From contig OX387186.1 in assembly GCA_947561395.2 (NCBI GenBank), positions 38,149,220 through 38,213,219 of the forward strand: a stretch of 64,000 bases of DNA, written 5' to 3'. Of this stretch, positions 33,004 to 45,820 are shown one piece after another; within the stretch, counting starts at the first letter, position 1; the number at the start of each line of letters is the position of its first letter. The DNA comes from Buxus sempervirens (lineage: Eukaryota > Streptophyta > Magnoliopsida > Buxales > Buxaceae). The notes under the pieces are model-generated. The model worked only from the letters and a program-made list of their open reading frames with translations. It had not been told where the DNA came from and searched no databases. Both the position numbers and the translations under genes were made by a program.

Positions 33004-33425
33004 TTAAGGATCTAAGTTTGAGAAACCATCTGTAGAAAATTCAGTCGTCGGAGTGCTGACAGATTTCTGATCGGTGGTGGTTTCTGTGGAGTTGGGTTCT
33101 AGCATCAAACAGGCAAGTAGCACCTTCAAAAACAGCATGATTTCTTGTGATTTTAAGATCTTATAAAGGGTAGAATTGTGTTGGACGAAATTTCCAGGTT
33201 CTGTTCACATTTCGAACGTTTGATTTTTTATAGTTGTATAATCTGGTTAGTTTAAGTTCGAAGGAGATTTATTGGGTTATTAAGATCCTATGTGTTATAC
33301 TGGAAGGTTTCTTGAAGTCTGTTTTGGTTCAGAATTGAAGAATATGTACTTGTCGTAAGATTAGAGAAAGGTCGAACAAAAGTTATCTGGTACCAAACTA
33401 TTTGGTAGACTCAAATATAACGGGT

Positions 33426-33456
33426 GCTAACCTGGCGCCAGCCTCACCAGGTTAGC
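33426..33456. repeat. Palindrome in family-1 LTR
   Basis: Arms GCTAACCTGG and CCAGGTTAGC around 11 bases, with an internal CTGGCGCCAG palindrome. Confidence 0.7.
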
Positions 33457-34056
33457 CGCAGTTAGCACCAGATCAATAATTAAATAGAAGTGCGGCTGTT
33501 GTGGTTTTTCTTGTATGAGTGTATTTTTAACATCTAAAACATGTTTAAATGATTGGAACAAAGATGTTTAGCACTCCAATAAGCATAGGTAGATTTTTGG
33601 TGAAGTAAAGTAGGAATTTACCTTAGAGAATAAATCAGAAATTAGAAATAAATTGAGTGTAATAGTAGTGAATGCAAGAATAGTGGCTGAGAAATTCTGT
33701 TAGTGCATCCTGGAGCTATTTCTGATTTTTCTATCGAACTATTGATTTCTCTGTTATGACTTGATGAGCATTGGAATTCTGTTTTTTTTTTTTAAATACC
33801 TGGTTATCAAATGGGGATTAAAATAAGTATGGTAAATCAAAGTGGATTATTCGAATGGTTTATGGATATGAACTTAAGGCTCTTATTGATTCATCTAAAT
33901 TTCGTTTATCATATTTTTGAATTATCCTAAATTCTGTTTTAACCCGAAAAGTATTTGAAATGGCTTCATAAGATATCGTTGAATTCTTTTTGAGGAAAGG
34001 TATAGACTTTTACTGGTTGTGCCAATTTTTATACACTTTTACTATTGGATGACTCT

Positions 34057-36712
34057 TGTGACATACACCAGTTCAATTCTAGTATTTTATAGGTTAAACC
34101 ACAGAATTATTAGAATTGGTATGTCGGGCGACAAGTAAATTCGGGTCTTAACTAAAATTTAGGACAATAAATCTGAATTCACTCATCTATGAACACTACC
34201 AATCATCTGATACCAACAGATAATCCATGCTCATTAAATATATCAGAGTGCAATAAATCTAATAATGGTAAGGCAGAAGACTTAATATCATATCTATCTC
34301 GAAATCATAATCTCAGAATGTAAAAACACTGAAATGAAATACAATTAAGTACAATGAATAAAATGATAACTGCTATACCTTAAATCTGGATCTACCCGAA
34401 ACCAACTGGCCACACTCTGGAATCTACACAGTCTATATATAATAAACTAAATGAGATTGAAGATCCCAGTAAGCCATCATATGATAAATTAAATACGCAT
34501 GTAGATATATCTTAAATCATAATACATCACAAGTAATCAAGTGCAAGTGAGACAACCCCGTATCCCACTAAATAATATGAATTCACAACAAAGTTCAGAA
34601 GAATTACAATAATCATTAACTGGAATATATAAATCAATTTATAACTTAGAAGCAAACTAATTCGATTAATCCGATAAACGATATCATATCATATCACAAG
34701 ACTAATCAAAGTAATGTCCAGCTGGAACTATAGACATCGGCCAGGAATACAACTATAGTATTCAGACTGGGATGCATAGTCATTGGATCACAAGATCACC
34801 ACACACAACACATTTCGGGTAAATCCCTTTCTACCGGGAAATACCAATCACATCGCTGACACTGCCAAGAGGAATCAAACGTCTCGATTGGCTCTGCCAG
34901 GAGGAATCACATCTCGACTGACTCTCATCACAAAATAAATAAAAATATGCTGGGAGGAATCCTCAACTCAACCAGCTTCGTCGCTCCAATCAGTACGACT
35001 CTCGCTACTCCCATACTGATGAGCCCTCACACACTCAAGTTTTAATTATCTTTTTATGCATCCACACAATAATTCTATATTCAAAACATAATAAGGATCT
35101 CATTGAGATCAAATAATGAAATTCATTTTTCTACCTTACATACCGGTAAAGTGCTAACCCACTATTGATAAGTTAAACTTATCACAGGATAAAACCAGTT
35201 TAATAAGAGTGCAATATACAAAAATCAAAACTATAAATACTTAAGTGTGTGTTAACCTACTCAAATATGCCTATTTTTCCAAATATAAGATACCATAGAT
35301 ATAAATGCAATTGAGGAATCATACTAGTGGAATTTACATGAAATATTTAATAACAAGGATAAAAATCATTGTTTGAAACTTATTATATTCATATAAGCGA
35401 TAAACTGAATATATGATAAACAGATGTGATTAAATAGGTCACACAATCTTATAACACATTCACATCTAAATTCCCTATTTTTGGTCACATTTTCAAAATT
35501 CTTTTCTTGTAGTATGCCCGATTGCATCTCCTTTATTACTTTTCTCTTTATTGTAATGGAAATGACATTGTCATATTTTAAAACTAATTATATGCCCCGA
35601 AAAAAACACTTTTAGGCACTTCTTCATTGATTTTAAATTTTCTTTCAAATTCTTAACTAAAATGAAATATTTCTAGTCATGTACGACTAATTGCTTAACA
35701 ATTATTCTATTTTGTACCAAATCCTAAATAAAAGAGATCTTATAACAATTTACGGTCTAACAATTAATATTTTAATTATTAAACCAATCCCTGACTAAAA
35801 CTTAAATATTTTATAAACTACACACTTGGGTCGACTATTTTGTTCTTTTTATATTTTAATACTGTCTGTATATATTTGATATACTTTAATGCTCAAGCTG
35901 TCCCCGTGACTAAAATTTAACTGTTTTATATATATATTCACTACTATTTAACTAAAATTGAAAATTTACAGTAGTATTTAATTAATTCCCTGCAATTCGT
36001 CTTCCTCCTTCCGAACCCAGATTTTTTTTTCCTGTTTTCTAAAGCTAGAGTTCTAAAGTTCTAAAATTAGAGGGCATTCAAACCAGAAGCATTGTACGAG
36101 TACATTTATGTTCTTTATAATGCCTTAAATCAAACAATTAATAACCTACCAAACCAAAATAGGATGATGGCTTACTGTTTCTGCAGATTTCAAAGTTTTT
36201 TTTTTTTTTTTGAAAATATGCAGATTTCAAAGTTGCTGTTGCGAGTTACAACATGAAGCTCCAAACTGCTACAGCAACTCTCCTTTCTCATCCGAATTAC
36301 ATCCACTGCCATTGACTTCACAAATTGGAAAAAAAGAAGAACACAAGAATGGAGGAGGATGGAACCGAGAAGAAAGAGAAAGGAGGATGAAGTCGGTTTC
36401 TCACGACTTCTGATTTCGCATAGCAGGTTCGTGAATGTTCACGACCTGCTCCACTTAATTTAAATACCCACACCGGTTTAACCAACCCAAACCGGTTTAA
36501 GGAACCCGGTTTATTTAAATTGACCCACATCAAACTGAATCAATCCACAATCAACCTAAACTAAACTAAATTAACTTAACCAAATTAAAACCATTAGTTT
36601 AATAAACATAATTAATTAAAATTTTGCAATAAAGTCCTCAATAACTAATAGAAATTTCCACATCATCTAAAACACATGAAAATACCAAAATTCCATATTT
36701 TGGGATGTTACA
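34057..36712 (-). mobile_element. Solo LTR, family 3 (2656 bp), TSD ACTCT
   Basis: Plus-strand ends are TGTGACATACACC and TTGGGATGTTACA. ACTCT flanks it at 34052-34056 and 36713-36717. On the minus strand it starts TGTAACATCCC. A 40-45 base minisatellite with GGAATCACATCTCGACTGAC words lies at 34840-35030. It is the reference copy for the fragments at 16277-27016. No coding sequence. Confidence 0.92.
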
Positions 36713-36899
36713 ACTCTAGTGTGTATTTGAAATTGAATCTGGTATTCTTAACTATATATATTGGTTTCTTTTACTAAAGGTATGTTTTATGATAATCTGA
36801 CATGGTATACGATATCTTTTGCCAAAGTATTAAGGCAAGACTTAGTGTGGATCCACAGTCTAGTTCTAGGTGGAATTTGTATATCTTGTTTGGATTTAA

Positions 36900-37025
36900 G
36901 TCTGGAGTTCCTTCATGCGTTTCCTCCATGATGGAGAGGCCTTCCATGAGGGAAGCGCTACAGCAACCCCGTTTCCACCATGAGGGTGAGGTCACTTGAG
37001 TATTTTCCGCCATGAGGGCGATGCA
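36900..37025. repeat. CCATGAGGG minisatellite in family-1 LTR
   Basis: Degenerate units of about 35 bases with TTCCNCCATGAGGGNGANG. The reverse family-1 LTR at 39511 carries the same array at 40110-40215. It occupies the place of the GAAACCCTGAGTAGGCC array of other copies. Confidence 0.75.
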
Positions 37026-37622
37026 TTGGATGGTTCGAGCTATTGCAGCTATTAGACTGGATTGTTTGGAACTCTAGCGCTTAGCCACACAAAATAGACA
37101 AACTTCACGAGTCCCAATATATATTGTTTTTCGAATCTAATTTTTGACATGATATGTGATTGATGATGTATTTCCAGGATTAGTCGGATTAACTGAGGTT
37201 AACCGTAACTGAATTGATTATAACTTGTGCATGTTTTAGAACTATTATAACTGTATTTTGGGCATGCATTGCTACTTGCTGAGATAGTCGTATCTCACTG
37301 TTTTGTGTTGTTTTCAGATCTTGGCGAGGACGATACTATGGGGGTTGATATTCCGGCAAACTATCCGGAGTATCGTGAGGAGGATTATTTTGTTGAGTAG
37401 ATCATAGTTGTTGGTTTTACTTGCTTTAGTGAGTTTTTATTTATGAACCTTGTATTACTTTTGGATGGAGATTGGGAAATTAGTGAACATGTACATTATG
37501 TAATTGAATATTATGCTCTTTTATTTCATGATTTCCCTTACTCTGCTGATCCTGTGGAATTTTAGTTAACCTTTGGGTACGAGTTACGGTTATTTTACGT
37601 AACTCCGATCCGAGGTGTTACA

Positions 37623-38545
37623 GTAGTGCCTCCAAAACTTCAATGTAACAGCACGGTTACTAATACCTAATCCCGGTGGAGGATTCCTTCTCATGAAATT
37701 TCACCTTCACCTTCTAAAACCACCATGCTTCCACTGCGCATTTACTAATTTCCAAATTACCAATGCATCTTCAATAATCCTCATGAACTTAATTACTTAT
37801 AGCCTCTTATTTTCAATATCCGTACCTACTAATAGAACCCAAAAAAAACTCAGAAGAAAATATCATGACTTACCACCACAATCCTTTTCATATATGTGCA
37901 CCTATATTAAGGATAGGGAAGAAATCATGTAGATCCCCTTCTGGCTTAAATTAACCAATTATATCACCCAAAAATTTCTTATATACATATAATATTACCT
38001 TACATACCCCATTTGTATAAAGCTTAATACCCAAGTATGTGTTCAGCATTGGCTGATACCCTTACACTATTCAAGTATGGCTATATACATCTAGCTCATC
38101 ATCCAATTAAGCACACAATAGCATGTATGCTTAATCAACCGTCACCAATTTTCTTCTCCAGATATGGTCATCAAACAATTTAGATTATCCCATAACCACT
38201 AATATTCATATTATTGTTTATGTCCAAATCACTACTTCTCAGAATCCTCTATTTCCTTCTAAATGGAATTTCAATAACTTTTCTCTAATCTTGCAAAATT
38301 ACTAATAATACATTACATCACAAATAACAACCCATATCATATCAAATAGATATAGCATAAAGGATTAAGTAATTTACCTTAAAACAATGGCGGTTACTGC
38401 CAGATATGTAGAAAGAACACTCTCAACCTATCTTTCCTATTTAAGGAGTGCTATCCAGTGAGCACACAACCCCCAAGGCCATCGTAGGGTTTGCTAGTCC
38501 TATGTCATGTTTCCTTTCAAAACTCTGATATTCTTTGATACCATC
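37623..38545 (-). other. Leader of the minus-strand family-1 element, with primer binding site
   Basis: Directly after the 5' LTR end (38546, read leftward) the minus strand gives GATGGTATCAAAGA. TGGTATCAAAG (38543 to 38533) matches the TGGTATCAGAG primer site for initiator-methionine tRNA except at one base. That fixes the LTR at 38546-63260 as the 5' LTR and the direction as leftward. The following 900 bases are noncoding leader; no gag or pol is seen, so the element is truncated or non-autonomous. Confidence 0.75.
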
Positions 38546-39169
38546 TGTAATGCCCCGGATCCAAGTTACGTAGAGAAACCATAACTCATCTCCGAAGGTT
38601 AATATGTAACACAGGATCGCAATATCAGAGTGAAGAAAAAATATGAATAAAACAATAACTAGAAAATCAAAGTGCGCTAAAACCCCAAACTAAAATAGAA
38701 TTTATAGTAACACAACTCTAAACTCACATAACCGAGCAATTACCCGTGGTATCGTCCTCTCCAGGAGCAGCTGAAAACAAAACAAAACAAAACAATACGG
38801 AATGAGATACGAATATCCCAGTAAGCAGTACATGCATGCACAAATACATTTTTCATAGTTATAAAACATGGATTGAATAATACGCAAGTAACGATGGCGA
38901 TAACACAATTAATCCGGCTAAGCTCACAATAATTCATCAGACAAAAATGATATAGCTAATGAAGACCAGCATGTAATTCAAATTTGTAGTATCGATGTCA
39001 ACTAACCCGAATAATCATGAAATCCAATCTAATCATAAAACCACGTCTCGATGAAACCGAGTTTTCATAACAATCCAATAGATATATCTCAAGTCAAGTC
39101 AATCTCCAATATCGATAAAATCACATCTTGCTCAAGTCCACACATCCGTGTATATATCTGCCGACCAAT

Positions 39170-39500
39170 GATCGGATACTGAAATGACGTCCTACTTCAG
39201 GTATTGTCATCCAATGTCGGCCTACTCCGAGTATCGACATTGACAACACCGGACTACTCGTAGTGTCGATGTTGCTCTACAACAGGGTGGAGATACAAAT
39301 ACCGATAAAGCAAACCATAGAGGCCAATGTCATGTAGTTCGCTTATATTGAGTAATTTGCATGTCTGAGCGACATCCAAGCCTCCTTGTACACAGTCCGA
39401 TCTAACCATAGACTTGGCACTCTGGAATGATTGCCTACCCAGGAACTCGTCATTCAATGTCGGCTTACTCCAGGTCTCGACATTGACAACCCGGCCTATA
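39170..39500 (-). repeat. Minisatellite of the 5' LTR (reverse of the GAAACCCTGAGTAGGCC array)
   Basis: Reverse-complement units of the array at 19890-20290. Interrupted at 39510 by the solo LTR and resumed at 42023 with GGCTGCTCTACACTGG. Confidence 0.7.
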
Positions 39501-39510
39501 CAAGGATACG

Positions 39511-42017
39511 TGTAACGCCCCGGATCCAGGTTACGTGAAATAACCGTAACTCGTACCCGAAGGTTAACTAAAATTCACAGGATCTATTCAGAGTATAAGA
39601 AACATGAAATCTATGATTAATAAAATCCAAATACATGATATCAAAGTTCACTAATCCCAATCACCATCCAATAATTAAGTAAAAGAATCCATGAAGTACA
39701 ACTCACAATGACCAAAAAGTAATCTAAACTACTAAAATAAAATCTCTACTCCACGTAGAAATCCTCCTCACAATACTCCGGATAGTCTGCCAGAATATCA
39801 GTCCCCAATGTATCGTTCTCACTGAGATCTGAAAACAAAACGAAACAGTGAGATACGACTATCTCAGCAAGTAGCAATGCATGCACACAATATAGTTTTA
39901 ACAGTTCCAAAACATGCATAGGTTATAAAAATTAAAGTATACGGTTAACCTCGGTTAATCCGTCTAATCTCGGAAAACATCTTCATTCAGATTCAGAAAA
40001 CTTTATATATATTGGGACTCGTGAAGTTTGTCTATTTTGTGTGGTTAAGCACTAGTGTTCCAGACAATCCAGTCAAAATACTACAACAGCTCAAGGAATC
40101 CAATTCTTCGCTATCATGGCGGAAATACTGCGTGACCTCACCCTCATGGTGGAAAGGGAGTTGCTGCAGCACTTCCCTCATGGAAGGCCTCTCCATCATG
40201 GAGGAAATGCACTAAGGAACCCTAGACTTAATCTAAACAAAAAGTACAGAGTTCACCTATAACTAGATTATGGATCCACACTAAGTCTCGCCCTAATACT
40301 TGGCAAAAGATATCATATACCGAGTAAATTTATCATAAAAACCATGCTTATAATGAAAAAGACATTTTGTGGTGAACAATATCAAATTCAAGTTCATATA
40401 CTCATTAAAACCATCCAACAAAAATATTTCAGCATTTGATAATACTTTAGAAATACTCACAATTTCATCAAACCGGAACAAATGAATACACAAAGAATTT
40501 CATAAGCGAAAACAATTCAGATAATAATAATTAGGTCTTAGACCACTCATGCTCAAAAACTTTGTTGACAATACTTATTTCTACAGGATTTAACTCATTT
40601 GAATAGGTTTAGTAGATTAACACATAGTTATACACCAATGACCAATCCATGATTCCCAATGACCATTCCTCTTAGATTAGATCAAAACATAGGTTTGACA
40701 CCAAAATAGACTTTAAGGAATCTCCCCTATTTGCTGCAGAACTATAAACATGAACATGCCATCAAAATCTGCTGCAGAAAATTTAAACATGAATTTAGTG
40801 TTATGTCTCCTGATAAAACTCTAATCCATATTAGTAATTGATCTTCACTTGAAATCTACAACTCTAGATGTTAATTTGATCTTCTATAAACTCATTTGAA
40901 TAGGAGTAAGAAGCTGGAAACAAGGTTACACTCATGTATCAAAACAGCAGTAAGTTTCCTCAAAAATATGCATGGGCGCTAACCTGAACTAGCTGGCGCT
41001 AACCTGGTGAGGTTGGCACCAGGTCAATTCCCTTAGCACTGGTTCAATTTTGAGCCTAGCGCTAACCTCAAAGAGATTAGCACCCAACACTAAAGGTTGG
41101 CGCCAGGTCCTATTTCAACCCGGTAATTCTCCAACTTGCAGCAATTGCTTATTTTACCATTCTAAACCAAATTAGACCTTAAGGAAAATTCCCACACAGC
41201 ACATAGGGTCCTAACAACTCAATAAAACTCTTTCGAAATTAAACCAACCAGATTATACAACCACTAGAAATCATTCGCCCGAAATGTTAACAGAAACTAG
41301 AAAATTACATCCAATACATTTCTATCGTTTATAAGATCTTAAAAACACAAAACATGCTGTTATCAAAGGTGCTAACTTGCCTGTTTGATGTTGGAACTCA
41401 ACTCCACAAAAACAACCTCTATTCAGGAACTTGACAGCACTTCGAACTCTCCAACGACTTAATCTGTTCTGAACTAAGACTTGGGACGACTTCTGTTCCA
41501 ACAGATTTCGGACGTCCACTCTTGAACAGCACAGAAATTCTCTTCTTTTCTTCTAAAACAATGCAACTCGATCACTTTTGATAGTCCAACCCCTTCTCAA
41601 ACTCCCAGATCCAATGTTTTGGTTTCTCCGGAAATTGAACAGTTGTAACTGTTCTAAACGCTCAGCTAGACAAATTTTCTTACGTTTACAAAACATTTCA
41701 TTTCCTTCGTGATCCGCTGCGGTGCTCCACCATTGAAACTCCTATACCAACAGCCTATCAACCTTTCATAATTTGATTTATCCAACTTAAACGAAATATC
41801 AAAACCAACTAATATCTAACCAAAATATTGAATAATAATTATTGAATACTGAATTTGTATCCTAATTTTTACTTACCTTAGTTTAGATAAATCCAACTTT
41901 TAGGAAATTTCCCAAATTGCCCTTTTAATTTTGCACACCTGAAAATCCACCACATAAACGAAATTATTTTATTAATTATTTCTTCAAATTTAAATACCAA
42001 AAATTCGGGGTTTCACA
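39511..42017 (-). mobile_element. Solo LTR, family 1 (2507 bp), TSD ATACG/ATAGG
   Basis: Plus-strand ends are TGTAACGCCCCGGATCC and TTCGGGGTTTCACA. The flanks ATACG (39506-39510) and ATAGG (42018-42022) differ at one base. Joining the flanks restores the minisatellite of the host LTR, which supports the junction. It is collinear with the plus copy at 32335-37622. Palindromes lie at 40995-41110 and a CCATGAGGG-type minisatellite at 40110-40215. Confidence 0.85.
40995..41110. repeat. Palindromes in family-1 solo LTR
   Basis: 40995-41020 has 11-base arms GGCGCTAACCT/AGGTTGGCACC around GGTG, one mismatch. Related half-sites AGCGCTAACCT and GGTTGGCGCC follow to 41110. Confidence 0.75.
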
Positions 42018-42949
42018 ATAGGGGCTGCTCTACACTGGTCATGGCAACACTCATGGCTATGCAATTACAGCAATGAAGTCAACACATCACATTACTAAGC
42101 TTAGACTCTCGATCGAGGGCATGCTAGACCTTAAACAAATTAAACTCAGCAAATCAACTCAATGGATAGCCCACCATGTAAAACCAACATCTCATTCCAC
42201 CATGGCTAAACGCAAATAGTATTTATCATGGGTAACTCAGGACCAGCTCGCTTTATCATGGAGTCCTCAAAGTATATTCTCGAGTAAATTTCCCAGAACA
42301 GAATAAAATATGCCTTTAACTCGGCCACTGATATAAAACACTATTCAAGCAAAACATTTCCGGAGTGTACCATGCATTCAAAGATTAACTAGCATAATGG
42401 TGTAGAGAAATTCAAGAAAAACCAATATGGTTTCAAAACTGAACTTTCCGAATAAATCACATTATTCGACAAACAAAACCATTATCAGAGGCTTCAGCAA
42501 AATAGTCCATAGATTCTCAATTCTTTCATGTAGAGGTTTCAACTATAATTCTATTCTATATACCAAATAGGAAAACAACATTTAATTTTTAAAACCCCAA
42601 GAAGTAGACATTTGTATAATCTGCCCAAACATAACATTAACTAGGAATATTATCTCATGAAATCCAATTATAATGTAAAACCCCGTCCCGGATTATACCT
42701 TAATTATTAAGCTTAATTACCTAAAGTGTGATTATTAGACTAATTAAGTATTTGTGTTATGAAGATGAGGCAAATGTGGATTATTCTTGAGGATTTAGAG
42801 AAATCAATTGAACTTTATGAAGGTTATTAAGGTAAGTTTAATTAATGTTATTTCTCAATTCCAATTGTCCAAGATACTCTCCAATTAGCTTTAGTGAATT
42901 GGAAATCAAATTATGAAAAGTTAGAGTTAAGTGTACCACAAAGTATCTT

Positions 42950-44110
42950 CCAAATATACTTAAAGTATCTTCCAAGTGTACCCAACATACCTCTCACATG
43001 TGCCTCAAGTAACTCCTAAGTGTACCTAAAGAACCTCCTAAGAGTACCCAAGGTACCTCTCAAATGTACCTGAAGTATCCCCTAAGAACACCTAAAGTAG
43101 CTCTTAAGTATACCTAAGGTACCCTCCTAAATACCACTAAAGTACCTCTTGTATTACCCAAGGTACCCCCATTTTATACCCAAAGTACATCCAAGTATTA
43201 CCCAAGGTACCACCCAAGTATGCCTAGGGTACACCCATGCATTACCTAAGGTACACCCAAGTATTGCCCAAGGTATCACCAAAGTATACCTAAAGTACCC
43301 CCATGTATTACCCAAGGTACCACACAAGTGTTGCTTAAAGTACCCTCAATTATACCTAAGGTACCCCACTTGTATCCCTAAGGTACCCCACTTGTATCAC
43401 TAAGATACCCCATTGTATGCCCAAAGTACACCCCAAGTATTACCCAAGGTACCCCATTGTATACCTAAGGTACACCTGAGTATTACCCAAGGTACTCCCA
43501 TTGTATGCCCAATGTACACCCAAGATATCCCACTGTTTCACCTAAGGTATCCTACTTTAATTGCCTAAGGTACCTCATTCGAATACCTAAAGTACCTTCA
43601 AATTATACCTAAGGTACCTCACTTGTATTGCCTCAGGTACCCCTTTATTTTAACTAAGGTACCCTACTGTCTTACTTGAAGTACCCCCTTGTTTAGCTAA
43701 GGTACATTCCCTTATACAGCAGAGGTACCCCCTTTATATAACTAAAGTACCTCCAACATACCTAAGGTACATCCCTTATGTCACCTAGGGTATACCCACC
43801 TTGAATTACTTAAAGGTACCCCCCTTTATATCACTAGAGTACCCCCTTATATTACTAAGGTACATCCTTTACATTACCTAGGGTATACCCCTTAAATTTC
43901 CTAGAGGTACTCCTTTAATATAAGTAAGGTACCCCCACTTCACACCAGGGTATCCCATCTGGTATAACTAAGATACCCCCAAGCATCCCTAGAGTATGCC
44001 TTTGAAATAGCTAAGGAAAAACCCCTTAAAACACTTGGGTAACCCTTCAAATAACACTAAGCTACCCTCTACTTATCACTAAGGTACACCCCTACTTAAC
44101 ACTAAGGTAC
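42950..44110. repeat. TACCTAAGGTACC palindrome array in U3 of family-2 LTR
   Basis: About 45 degenerate copies of TACCTAAGGTACCCC at 18-30 base spacing, the reverse complement of the array at 30370-31560. It ends about 70 bases before the TATA box. Confidence 0.88.
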
Positions 44111-44177
44111 CCCTGAGGGTTTTAGTTGAATAAAAGCCTTGTTTAGGGGCAGATTTGAAAGACCCAAAACTTGGGCA

Positions 44178-44184
44178 TATAAAA
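44178..44184 (+). promoter_or_regulatory. TATA box of family-2 LTR (plus)
   Basis: TATAAAA inside the conserved GGGCATATAAAAGGATGCCC. Confidence 0.65.
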
Positions 44185-45667
44185 GGATGCCCTAATTTCA
44201 ATTCTAAGTATTTTGAGAACACTCCCTCTTGTCTTGGACGTATGGAACAAGAGAGAAACTTGTGGGAGCTTGCTTGAAGGCTTGGAGAAGAAGAAGAAAG
44301 CTTGAAGGGAAGTTGTGCTTCTCCATTAAACAAGTAAGTAGCAAACCCTTCAACTAAAATGAATTTATTGTATTTTCATATTTCTCTATCCTAGGGTTTT
44401 GATAAACTGAAGAATCATTTGCATGTAGGGTTTTGATCAAAAATTCGTAGGGTTTGGTTTATGTAACTATTCGGTTTAGTTTTCCATTGATTTTCCATGG
44501 ATTTCCATCTCTATTGTTCACATTTCGAATTAGGGTTTGAGTTTGGTATTTGAATGATGATTTATGTGATGGATGTTGTGTTCATGAGGATTTGGGGATG
44601 AATCCTTGTTGTGGAAGATGTTTTAAGTGTGTTGGGATGATGTATGATCATCAAATTTGGTGTTGGAAAGGTTAGGGATGATTTGTAGGAGTTTTTATGT
44701 TTAAAATAGCCAAAATTTCGTAAGAGCCCGAGCTGGCAATTAATCCTGGAGTTTGGCGATTAATCCTGAGCCAAAACACCCAAAAACAGTCACTGTAAAG
44801 AGTAATCGCGAATTAGGATTAACCTGGCCGATTAATCCAGAGCCTTAGCGCGCGAACGCTCAAAGGGAGCGCGCGCACGTCAGGAGGGTTTAAACCTTAG
44901 CGCGCAAGCGTCAACCCCCAACGCACGAACGTTACCTTGTGTATTACTTTAACGCCCGAACCTTTAACCTCAACGCCCGAACGCTGAGGCTAATCGCCCA
45001 TGGGCGATTAATCCATGACCTAATCGTGGACCCTGTTTTTGACAGTTCTTCATCCTTTTCTCCCAAACCCTTTTCCAAACAACATAAGGCTCTCGCATAG
45101 CACCTTTATTACATGAAAGACATTTAAGTAAATGTCCTGTGTCTTTACATGTAAATAAGGCTTTACCCTCCATTTGGAACCAATAAAAATAGTCCTAAGG
45201 CCCAATTCCCAACCAATAAAAAGTCAACTTTTCAGTTTGTGCCTAAATTTCCAGTTTTCCCGATTTTCATAAAAGACCACTTCTTGAGTTTGATATCCAA
45301 ATGAGTGATTAGGAAGCCTAGAAAATTCTAGATGATTTTTATACCCTCCAATAGACTACAACCAGAATTTGAGCCCCAAACCCCTTGTAGATTTGTTTAG
45401 AAAAATTCGACACCGAAAAGTCAACGTTTTATCCAGACTTAGAATATTTTTGAGGTCCGAAACTTTTTGTCTCGAAATCCGTTGATTTTTGGTACGGTGA
45501 CTTTATTGGGGATCCTAAGACTATCCCACTTCTTAAATGCGTAATTCGTGGACCTTAAGGGGTATGTATTTTACCGTGAATTGGCTTTGGCTATGAAGTG
45601 CTTGTTGGTTATTTCTTACGCATTAGGAATATTAATTTGATTGGTAAAGCTATGATGAGCTTCTTCT

Positions 45668-45820
45668 ATGTGATTTAAGTGACGGTGTAGATCTCACTTG
45701 GTCGTGGTTGATTGGCAGTGACGGTGTAGATCTCACTTGTCCTTTTGTTGAATGCCAGTGACGGTGTAGATCTCACTTGGCCTTGGTTAAATGGTAGTGG
45801 ATGGGGAATTCCACTTGGTT
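45668..45820 (+). repeat. AGTGACGGTGTAGATCTCAC minisatellite
   Basis: Three clear units and one diverged unit of about 45 bases. It sits where the minus copy has a different repeat. Confidence 0.82.

Larger units (their letters stand above)
32335..37622 (+). mobile_element. Solo LTR, family 1, split by a family-3 LTR; TSD GCAGT/GTAGT
   Basis: It starts TGTAAAACCCTAAA and ends TCCGAGGTGTTACA. Flanks GCAGT (32330-32334) and GTAGT (37623-37627) differ at one base. Removing the insert at 34057-36712 leaves about 2.63 kb, collinear with the solo LTR at 39511-42017 in reverse. It contains a palindrome at 33426-33456, a 70-base tandem duplication and a CCATGAGGG minisatellite. Confidence 0.85.

Noticed and set aside
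43149-43403. Frame encoding a repetitive YPRYP/LPKVPH protein (also 31104-31355)
   Set aside because: It is a translation of the GGTACC palindrome array, on opposite strands in the two copies.
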